DNA of 11,164 bases, from assembly GCA_900770265.1 (NCBI GenBank), contig CAAGJR010000070.1, forward strand, positions 1-11,164. Direction: 5' to 3'. The notes below the pieces were generated by a model. It worked only from the letters and a program-made list of their open reading frames with translations, made no database searches and was not told the origin of the DNA. The stretch is from an uncultured Acidaminococcus sp. Lineage in GTDB: Bacteria > Bacillota > Negativicutes > Acidaminococcales > Acidaminococcaceae. Positions 1 through 4,991 of this stretch are shown piece after piece (positions within the stretch are counted from its first letter, which is position 1; each line of letters opens with the position of its first letter). A program made the position numbers and the translations under genes.

Positions 1-2
1 AG

Positions 3-179
3 AATCGTGCGATACAGGCAGAAGGTACTTTCGGAGTGATGAAAAACGACCGGGAGTATGACCGGATTGTCCGAAGAGGCATGGATTCAGTGAAAATGGA
101 AGTATTTCTGGTTTCTATTGGATTCAACCTCTACAAATACCATAGGAAACAGCAAGTACATATGGATATGGCGGCTTAA
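3..179 (+). CDS. Insertion-sequence transposase, C-terminal end (partial)
   Basis: The reading frame is open from the left edge and stops with TAA at 177-179, leaving 58 residues. The peptide contains AEGTFGVMKNDREYDRI, then RRGMDSVKMEVFLVSIGFN, then LYKYHRK. This is the pattern at the end of DDE transposases of the IS1182/IS5-like type: a conserved E-G-x-F-G-x-x-K stretch around the last acidic catalytic residue, then an R-R-G-x-x-x-V helix and a hydrophobic G-(F/Y)-N-(L/I)-x-K helix. The E of AEGTFG is probably the final catalytic glutamate. The start and the other catalytic residues lie outside the window, so I cannot say whether the gene is intact. The family label is from recalled motif resemblance. 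The local DNA is more AT-rich than the genes that follow, which fits a mobile element. Confidence 0.75.
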   Translation, partial: NRAIQAEGTFGVMKNDREYDRIVRRGMDSVKMEVFLVSIGFNLYKYHRKQQVHMDMAA

Positions 180-269
180 TTTTAAAAAGCTGATTTTTTG
201 GGGAAAGGGGAAGTATGCTCTCTTTCTCGTATTTTTTACTGCTAGAAGAGAAAAAAAGCAAAAAAAGAA

Positions 270-305
270 GGCTGTGAAGAAATGATTTCTCATTTCTTCA
301 CAGCC
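270..305. terminator. Bidirectional hairpin terminator between transposase and abgT-like gene
   Basis: A perfect 15-bp stem (270-284 pairs with 291-305) encloses the 6-base loop ATTTCT. On the plus strand it is followed by CCTTTTT, serving the transposase. On the minus strand it is followed by a long T-rich run (the complement of 243-269), which would be the stronger terminator. No other T-run terminator is visible downstream of the abgT-like gene that stops at 697, so this is probably where that transcript ends, after an untranslated tail of about 390 bases. It could also lie within the end of the insertion sequence. Confidence 0.8.
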
Positions 306-379
306 CCTTTTTCCATTGTAAATTCCAGACCTGGGACCGGACGTCCCTCATGGGCCGTCCTTACGGAACCGACGGGCCT

Positions 380-460
380 GGCGGGCGCACCGGGCGGTAT
401 TTTGCCTGTGCCCAGTACGCTTTAGTCGAGATGTACGTTTCTTGGCGGGCGCACCGGGCG
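380..460. repeat. 17-bp direct repeat, two copies 64 bp apart
   Basis: The sequence GGCGGGCGCACCGGGCG occurs exactly at 380-396 and again at 444-460. The sequences flanking the copies differ apart from a shared CT just before. The second copy overlaps the left arm of a small stem: GGGCGA at 456-461 can pair with TCGCCC at 484-489, with an inner CGGC/GCCG stem at 464-467 and 472-475. Two copies only, so this is an interspersed repeat fragment and not an array. Confidence 0.7.
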
Positions 461-485
461 ACACGGCTGACGCCGGTCTTGGTTC

Positions 486-587
486 GCCCCTACGGAGTCA
501 AATCGTACTTTGGTTTCAAATCGAACATTCCACTTTGTTTGCGTAGGGGCTTACCAGAGGCCTGCAAAGCGGGCCGTCGGTAAGCCC
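486..587. repeat. Inverted repeats in the intergenic region
   Basis: GCCCCTACG at 486-494 is the exact reverse complement of CGTAGGGGC at 542-550. Overlapping its right arm, GGGCTTACC at 547-555 pairs with GGTAAGCCC at 579-587, with a partly paired GGCC-rich interior. The two pairings share bases 547-550, so they are alternative structures. No T-run follows on either strand, so this is not a standard terminator. It resembles the short palindromic repeats scattered between genes in many gut Firmicutes, from memory. Confidence 0.55.
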
Positions 588-696
588 GCCCCCGAAACGG
601 ATTGTCTGACCGTAACGGATACCGGGTACGACCGCAGGCCCGCCAGGCTGACATCTGCCATCTGGAAGCGAGCCGTGCGAGCGGTCTGACTTCTTT

Positions 697-2253
697 TTAC
701 AGGATCCCCGCCGGCATGGCCATTTCCACGCCCGGCCCGATGGGCAGCCCCAGGGTCATCCAGATGACCAGGAAGATGATCCAGGCGATCTGCAGCACCA
801 CGGCGATGGGGATCAGGTTGGACACCAGGGTGCCGATGGCGGCCTTGGGCATGTATTTTTCCTGAGCCACGCTCAAAATCATCCACAGATAGGGGTTCAT
901 GGGCGTGAAGCAGTTGGTGGGAGAATCCCCCAGCCGGTACAGCAGCTGGGTATAGCCGGGATGGTATCCCAGCAGCATGAACATGGGGATGAAGATGGGC
1001 GCGAAGATGGCCCACTTGGCCGACCCGGAACTCATGAAGATGTTCACGATGCTGGTGATGATGATGAAGATCACGCACATGGGCAGACCGGTGAAGCCCA
1101 CGCTCTTCAGGAAATCAGCACCGCCGATGGCGATCAGGGTGCCCAGATGGGTCCAGCTGAACAGGGCCTGGAACTGGCCGCAGAAGAAGCAGAACACCAC
1201 GAAGGCGCCCATGCCGCTCATCTGCTTCACCATGGCCTTGTTCACGTCCTTGATGGTCTTGAAGGAACCGGTGGTAAAGCCGTACGTGAGCCCGGCCAGG
1301 CTGAACATGAAGAACAGCAGCGGGATCAGGCCCTTCAAGAGCGGCGACCCCACGAACGTATGGCCGTCCTTGGACAGGATGCCGGTGAAGAAGCCCACGG
1401 CCAGGAGGGCGATGTACAGCAGCACCACCAGGCCGGCCCGGTTCAGGCCCTTCCGTTCCAGGTCCGTCACATCCCCCAGCTCCTCGTCGCAGCCCGGGCC
1501 GTCATAGACCCCGAACCGGGGTTCCACCACTTTGATGGACACCAGCCCGATGATCAGGGCACACAGGAACGTGGAAGCGAACATGAAGTACCAGTTGCAG
1601 GTCACATCCACGGCGAACACCCCGGCTTTGCCGAAGAAGCCGTCGATGGCCTGGTTCGTCAGGCCCTGCAGCAGGGAGTCCGTGCCGGCGATCATCAGGT
1701 TGGCCCCGAAACCGGCTTCCGCCCCGGCAAAGCCCACCATCATGCCCACCACCGGGTGCTTCCGCACGCCGATGTAGGCCACAGCGGCCAGGGGCGGGAT
1801 GACCACCATGGCCGTATCGGAGGCGATGTTGCCGCACACCCCCAGGAAGGCCACGATGAACGGCACCAGGGACGGCGGCACGTTCTTCATGCTGCGCCGC
1901 AAGAGAGCCGCCAGCATGCCGCTTTCTTCACAGAACCCGATGGCCAGGGTCATGGTGATCACAAGCCCCAGCGGTGCGAACCCGGTGAAGTTCTTTACAA
2001 GGGTGCTCAAGAGCCACTGGATACCGGCTTTCGTGAAGAAGTTCTGGGATGCCACGATCTTGTGAGACGCCGGGTTCTCCAGGGCGAAGCCCGCCTGGGT
2101 GCAGAGCGCCCCCACGATGGCCGTGATGATGAACAGGATACCGAACAGGATGGCCGGGGGCGGCAGCTTGTTGCACACCCGTTCGACCGTATTCAGGAAC
2201 CGGTCCAGCAGACTGAGTTTGGGTGGATTCTGTGATGCCATTTTTGATGCCAT
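697..2253 (-). CDS. AbgT-family transporter, second in tandem pair
   Basis: This 518-residue integral membrane protein matches the AbgT family (p-aminobenzoyl-glutamate transporter AbgT; MtrF and YdaH, which have been reported to export sulfonamides). E. coli AbgT is about 508 residues. Visible family signatures are KNFTGFAPLG at 88-96, GNIASDTAMVVIPPLAA at 141-157, GTDSLLQGLT at 190-199, NWYFM then STFLC at 220-231, EPRF at 244-247, SSGSAKW at 408-414, YRLGDS at 439-444 and LGLPIGPGV near the C-terminus. The residues I recall as functional in MtrF (Asp193, Ser417, Trp420, Pro438, Arg446, Asp449, Pro457) correspond to Asp192, Ser411, Trp414, Pro432, Arg440, Asp443 and Pro451, so the site looks intact. 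I chose the ATG at 2253 because AAGGAGG lies 10 bases upstream. An in-frame ATG at 2277 would place that site inside the gene. Substrate and direction are not decided by sequence: no abgA/abgB hydrolase lies nearby. Confidence 0.9.
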   Translation of the reverse strand: MASKMASQNPPKLSLLDRFLNTVERVCNKLPPPAILFGILFIITAIVGALCTQAGFALENPASHKIVASQNFFTKAGIQWLLSTLVKNFTGFAPLGLVITMTLAIGFCEESGMLAALLRRSMKNVPPSLVPFIVAFLGVCGNIASDTAMVVIPPLAAVAYIGVRKHPVVGMMVGFAGAEAGFGANLMIAGTDSLLQGLTNQAIDGFFGKAGVFAVDVTCNWYFMFASTFLCALIIGLVSIKVVEPRFGVYDGPGCDEELGDVTDLERKGLNRAGLVVLLYIALLAVGFFTGILSKDGHTFVGSPLLKGLIPLLFFMFSLAGLTYGFTTGSFKTIKDVNKAMVKQMSGMGAFVVFCFFCGQFQALFSWTHLGTLIAIGGADFLKSVGFTGLPMCVIFIIITSIVNIFMSSGSAKWAIFAPIFIPMFMLLGYHPGYTQLLYRLGDSPTNCFTPMNPYLWMILSVAQEKYMPKAAIGTLVSNLIPIAVVLQIAWIIFLVIWMTLGLPIGPGVEMAMPAGIL

Positions 2254-2263
2254 GGACGTGAAA

Positions 2264-2270
2264 CCTCCTT
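2264..2270 (-). promoter_or_regulatory. Ribosome binding site deciding the start of the 697-2253 transporter
   Basis: On the minus strand AAGGAGG ends 10 bases before the ATG at 2253. It is a full Shine-Dalgarno match and fixes the start at MASKMAS. The longer frame beginning MYQGGFTS at 2277 would translate through it and has no such site in front of it. Confidence 0.85.
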
Positions 2271-2283
2271 GATACATTCCATG

Positions 2284-2312
2284 CTGCAGGGACTCCCCTG
2301 TTTTGCCTGCAG
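2284..2312 (-). other. Possible small hairpin in the transporter leader
   Basis: CTGCAGG and CCTGCAG (2284-2290 and 2306-2312) form a 7-bp stem in the roughly 120-base leader of the downstream transporter gene. A second small AGGGGAGTCCCT fold sits inside the loop. No T-run follows and I recognise no riboswitch class. It may be chance. Confidence 0.25.
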
Positions 2313-2381
2313 AAAGGGTGGGAGACTTGGTGGAGCAGGGTTTTCCATTTTTTGTTGCATTTGTAATAAGGGTTCCCCTGT

Positions 2382-2387
2382 ATTATA
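2382..2387 (-). promoter_or_regulatory. Extended -10 promoter for the 697-2253 transporter
   Basis: The minus strand reads TGGTATAAT, a perfect TATAAT -10 with the TG extension. The hexamer at the usual -35 distance (AACAAA, near 2405-2410) is poor, which is tolerated in extended -10 promoters. A start near 2375 would give a leader of about 120 bases. Together with the terminator at 2474-2513 this implies the gene is transcribed independently of the upstream paralogue. Confidence 0.6.
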
Positions 2388-2473
2388 CCAGAAGATTTCA
2401 CGAATTTGTTGTAATTTCAATTATTTTCTGAAGAAATGTCTATTTCAGACGTACATACTAGGATTCTCTACGC

Positions 2474-2513
2474 AAAAAAAGACTGCTGCACACGAAGTGT
2501 ACAACAGTCTTTT
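2474..2513 (-). terminator. Terminator after the upstream transporter gene
   Basis: AAAAGACTG (2477-2485) and CAGTCTTTT (2505-2513) form a perfect 9-bp outer stem. The pairing continues inward with two mismatches to an inner ACAC/GTGT stem and a GAA loop. On the minus strand it is followed by TTTTTTT, a classic intrinsic terminator placed 15 bases beyond the stop of the gene at 2528-4072. It also precedes the promoter of the downstream paralogue. Confidence 0.9.
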
Positions 2514-2527
2514 CAGATATCGTTCCG

Positions 2528-4072
2528 TTACAGCACACCGGCCGGCAGGGACAGACCCACGCCAGGACCAATGGGCAGGCCCAGCATGACCCAAACCACC
2601 AGGAAGATGATCCAGGCGATCTGCAGTACCACGGCAATGGGGATCATGTTGGCGATCAGCGTACCGATGGCACAATCCGGCATGTATTTTTCCTGGGCCA
2701 CGCTCAGGATCATCCAGATGTACGGGCTCATGGGGGTGAAGCAGTTGCCCGGGGAGTCGCCCAGCCGATACAGCAGCTGTGCAAAACCGGGGTGATAACC
2801 CATCAGCATGAACATGGGGACGAAGATCGGAGCCAGGATGGCCCACTTGGCGGAGCCGGAGGCTACGAAGATGTTGATCAGTGCCGTTACCAGGATGAAC
2901 GCGATGCACATGGGCAGGCCGGTGAAGCCGATGCCCTTCAGGAAGTTTGCACCGCTGATGGCCAGCAGCGTACCCAGTTTCGTCCAGTTGAACAGGCCCT
3001 GGAACTGGCCGCAGAAGAAGCAGAACACCACATAGGCGCCCATACCGCTCATCTGTTTCACCATGGCGGCGTTCACGTCCTTCACCTTCGTGAACTTGCC
3101 CACGCTGTACCCATAGGTGATGCCACCGATGGAGAACAGGAAGAACAGCAGCGGGATCAGGCCTTTCAGCATCAAGGAGCCAACGACGGTCACGCCGTCC
3201 TTGGACAGCACCTGGGCTTTGAAGCCGATGATGACGATGATCACATAGAGCAGCATGGCCAGAGCGGCACGATGCATACCCTTCTTTTCCACAGGAGTGA
3301 TATCCACTTTCGCTTCTTCCGTTTCCACGCCTTCATATTTCGGGAAACGGGGTTCGATGATGTGGACGGAGACCCAGCCGATGACCAGGGCGCACAGGAA
3401 CGTGGAGACGAACATGAAGTACCAGTTACAGGTTACGTCCACCACGAAGGCCCCTTCCTTCCCCAGGAAGGCGGCGATGGCCTGGTTCGTCAGGCCCTGC
3501 AGCAGGGAGTCGGTACCGGCCACCAGCAGGTTCGCAGTGAACCCGGCCTGGGCCCCGGCGTAACCGACCATCATGCCCACCACGGGGTGTTTCTTGACCC
3601 CGATGTAGGCCAGAGCGGCCAGGGGCGGGATGACGATCATGGCCGTATCCGAAGCGATGTTCCCGCAGGTGCCCAGGAATGCCACCAGGTAGGGAACGAT
3701 GTTGGGCGGTACATTCTTCATGGAGCCACGGAGCAGAGCTTCCAGGAGACCGGCTTCTTCACAGAACCCGATGGCCATGGTCATGGTGATCACCAGGCCC
3801 AGAGGAGCGAATCCGGTGAAGTTCTTGACCAGGTTGGTCAGCAGCCACTGGACCCCGCCTTTGGAGAACAGGTTCTGGGATACCACTGCCTTCCCCGTTG
3901 CCGGGTTGGTCAGACTGAACCCGGTTGAAGTCAGCCAGGCCCCGATAACAGCCGTAATTAAGAATAAGACCACGAACAGAATGGCGGGTGGCGGTAATTT
4001 ATTACACACCGTTTCGATGGCATTCAGAAAACGGTCCACCCAGGTTTGCTTTGCTGCGTTTTTTGCAACCAT
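2528..4072 (-). CDS. AbgT-family transporter, first in tandem pair
   Basis: A 514-residue membrane transporter of the AbgT family and clear paralogue of the gene at 697-2253. The sequences align almost end to end, with an offset of four residues at the N-terminus; for example residues 337-356 differ from the paralogue at one position of twenty. Family blocks are KNFTGFAPLG at 83-92, GNIASDTAMIVIPPLAA at 137-153, GTDSLLQGLT at 186-195, NWYFM at 216-220, EPRF at 240-243, SGSAKW at 405-410 and LGLPIGPGV near the end. Asp188, Ser407, Trp410, Pro428, Arg436, Asp439 and Pro447 correspond to the functional residues recalled for MtrF. The pair differs most in the loop after EPRF (about 244-265 here) and in the segment after the next membrane helix (about 284-300). 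The start at 4072 has a GGGGG-type binding site just upstream. It has its own promoter and terminator. It may move p-aminobenzoyl-glutamate, other acylated amino acids or antifolates; sequence cannot separate these. Confidence 0.9.
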   Translation of the reverse strand: MVAKNAAKQTWVDRFLNAIETVCNKLPPPAILFVVLFLITAVIGAWLTSTGFSLTNPATGKAVVSQNLFSKGGVQWLLTNLVKNFTGFAPLGLVITMTMAIGFCEEAGLLEALLRGSMKNVPPNIVPYLVAFLGTCGNIASDTAMIVIPPLAALAYIGVKKHPVVGMMVGYAGAQAGFTANLLVAGTDSLLQGLTNQAIAAFLGKEGAFVVDVTCNWYFMFVSTFLCALVIGWVSVHIIEPRFPKYEGVETEEAKVDITPVEKKGMHRAALAMLLYVIIVIIGFKAQVLSKDGVTVVGSLMLKGLIPLLFFLFSIGGITYGYSVGKFTKVKDVNAAMVKQMSGMGAYVVFCFFCGQFQGLFNWTKLGTLLAISGANFLKGIGFTGLPMCIAFILVTALINIFVASGSAKWAILAPIFVPMFMLMGYHPGFAQLLYRLGDSPGNCFTPMSPYIWMILSVAQEKYMPDCAIGTLIANMIPIAVVLQIAWIIFLVVWVMLGLPIGPGVGLSLPAGVL

Positions 4073-4082
4073 AGAATGACAA

Positions 4083-4089
4083 CCCCCTT
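4083..4089 (-). promoter_or_regulatory. Ribosome binding site of the 2528-4072 transporter
   Basis: The minus strand reads AAGGGGG, ending 10 bases before the ATG at 4072. It is an imperfect Shine-Dalgarno match (AGGGGG in place of AGGAGG), with the same spacing as in the paralogue. Confidence 0.65.
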
Positions 4090-4183
4090 AAAAGATTTTG
4101 TATACCTCACACAACATACAAATTGCTGTGCTGCAGCCTGAAAATAATCAAACGTTCTTATCTTTTATTAAGAGATTGTTTAT

Positions 4184-4212
4184 ATAATATCATGATTCCC
4201 CCGGCTTGTCCA
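4184..4212 (-). promoter_or_regulatory. Promoter of the 2528-4072 transporter
   Basis: On the minus strand TGGACA (4207-4212) and TATTAT (4184-4189) are separated by exactly 17 bases, each one mismatch from the sigma-70/sigma-A consensus. A start near 4177 gives a leader of about 105 bases. It lies back to back with the promoter of the plus-strand gene at 4312. Confidence 0.65.
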
Positions 4213-4227
4213 GACTTTGGGGCCCTC

Positions 4228-4257
4228 TGGACTTGTATACTTTCTCTATGTTATAAT
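4228..4257 (+). promoter_or_regulatory. Promoter of the 4312-4890 gene
   Basis: TATAAT at 4252-4257 is a perfect -10 with an upstream TG (TGTTATAAT). TGGACT at 4228-4233 is a four-of-six -35 with 18-base spacing. The palindromic GTATAC (4235-4240) falls in the spacer, where a bound protein would block polymerase. Confidence 0.55.
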
Positions 4258-4311
4258 CTGTACAAGTTTTCTCTTATAGATTTGTAATGCAGAAAGGATG
4301 GTTCACCGATT

Positions 4312-4890
4312 ATGGACGAAGTTCTGATACAGATTTTCCCCAATATGACCATTTGGAAACTACATTCTTTGAAAGAGTACCTGATTTTCGGGCTGATGCT
4401 GGCAGGCGGTGCCCTGCTTTTCTGGTTCTGGACCCAGCGGCTGAAAAAAGCCCGGACACCGGAAGGAGCCAGGAAACGGGTGCTGAAGGCAGTAAAATCT
4501 GCATCTAAAGGCGATTTCCACAACATTACGCCTGCAGAACACCCAAAAGACCGGAATGGTCTCTGGATCCGGCTGCCCCACGATGTACTGCTCATGGAAG
4601 TGTTGTATCGTGGATACAGGATACAAGGTTCGGAACGGGATGAACAATGGACGGTAAGTGATAATTCTGAAAGCAAAAAAATCCCGAATCCCCTTATAGT
4701 GTTGGAAAAAGACAAAGAAACAGCGAAAAAACAACTGGCAGCGAAAAAGAAACCTCTCCCCGCCTTCCACACGTTCGTCATCTGTGCGGATAATTATGCA
4801 GATCCCACGTTCAAGCTGGACGAGGGGGCCCGGGAACACGTGCTGTCGGTGGACGAACTGAAAAAGTGGATCAAGAAGCGGATCAAATAA
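4312..4890 (+). CDS. Membrane-anchored protein of unknown function, weakly NERD-like
   Basis: A 192-residue protein that I do not recognise with confidence. Residues about 22-41 are a single hydrophobic membrane segment (EYLIFGLMLAGGALLFWFW), followed by a basic stretch (QRLKKAR), so the rest is probably cytoplasmic. Residues 91-128 (DVLLMEVLYRGYRIQG, then W at 113, then KKIPNPL at 122-128) and the C-terminus (FHTFVICAD at 152-160, VLSVDELKKWIKK at 177-189) follow the order of a NERD nuclease-related domain: a V-I-E-x-K-N-x-x-G-x-I strand, W, N-P, a V-V-F strand, then a closing helix. The expected E-x-K lysine is Leu98 here and the preceding D spacing is short, so if it is a NERD relative it is probably catalytically dead. 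Residues 131-147 are very lysine-rich. A weak binding site (AAAGGA) sits 13 bases before the ATG. The gene converges on rpoC and is divergent from the transporter gene, so operon context gives no clue. Confidence 0.75.
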   Translation: MDEVLIQIFPNMTIWKLHSLKEYLIFGLMLAGGALLFWFWTQRLKKARTPEGARKRVLKAVKSASKGDFHNITPAEHPKDRNGLWIRLPHDVLLMEVLYRGYRIQGSERDEQWTVSDNSESKKIPNPLIVLEKDKETAKKQLAAKKKPLPAFHTFVICADNYADPTFKLDEGAREHVLSVDELKKWIKKRIK

Positions 4891-4892
4891 AA

Positions 4893-4931
4893 AAAGCCGC
4901 TGTAACTATCAATGATAGTTACAGCGGCTTT
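4893..4931. terminator. Bidirectional terminator shared by rpoC and the 4312-4890 gene
   Basis: A perfect 18-bp stem (4893-4910 with 4914-4931) closes a 3-base AAT loop. Read on the minus strand it is followed by a run of T, a strong intrinsic terminator for the rpoB-rpoC message. Read on the plus strand, directly after the TAA at 4890, it is followed only by CCTTTAG, so it is weaker in that direction. Confidence 0.9.
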
Positions 4932-4943
4932 CCTTTAGCTGCA

Positions 4944-4975
4944 GACTAGTGACTAGAGACTAGAGACTAGTGACT
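4944..4975. repeat. Heptamer tandem repeat GACTAG(T/A)
   Basis: Four full heptamers in order GACTAGT (4944-4950), GACTAGA (4951-4957), GACTAGA (4958-4964) and GACTAGT (4965-4971) are followed by a partial GACT. The array lies between the shared terminator and the rpoC stop codon, in the 3' untranslated region of rpoC. Every unit contains the palindrome CTAG. Confidence 0.85.
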
Positions 4976-4991
4976 GTTTTTCAATTAACCC

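Larger units (their letters stand above)
306..696. other. Gene-free GC-rich intergenic region with short repeats
   Basis: No credible coding region is seen here. The 77-codon plus-strand frame at 350-583 has no ribosome binding site or recognisable protein pattern. The stretch is GC-rich and full of short direct and inverted repeats: a 17-bp direct repeat (380-396 and 444-460), the inverted pair GCCCCTACG (486-494) and CGTAGGGGC (542-550), and a further stem (547-555 with 579-587). It is presumably the 3' untranslated tail of the abgT-like transcript and looks like decayed intergenic repeat elements. Confidence 0.6.

Noticed and set aside
380..460. Possible CRISPR-like direct repeats
   Set aside because: Only two copies of 17 bp, no further units and no cas genes.
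350..583. A 77-codon plus-strand frame in the intergenic region
   Set aside because: No ribosome binding site, it crosses repeats and inverted repeats, and the peptide resembles nothing known.
961..2235. A 424-codon plus-strand frame opposite the transporter gene, with a similar one at 2792-3928
   Set aside because: Both are His/Glu/Gln-rich antisense frames opposite paralogous genes. Their mutual similarity only reflects the similarity of the transporter genes.
2254..2277. Longer N-terminus MYQGGFTS for the 697-2253 transporter
   Set aside because: This start would translate through the AAGGAGG site that clearly serves the ATG at 2253.
2193..2420. Possible leader peptide upstream of the second transporter
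   Set aside because: The frame starts upstream of the predicted promoter, has no binding site before its internal ATGs and overlaps the transporter start.
4251..4781. A 176-codon minus-strand frame opposite the 4312-4890 gene
   Set aside because: The plus-strand frame has a promoter, a binding site, a plausible membrane segment and a terminator immediately after its stop. The minus frame is rich in Ser/Phe/Arg and lacks these.
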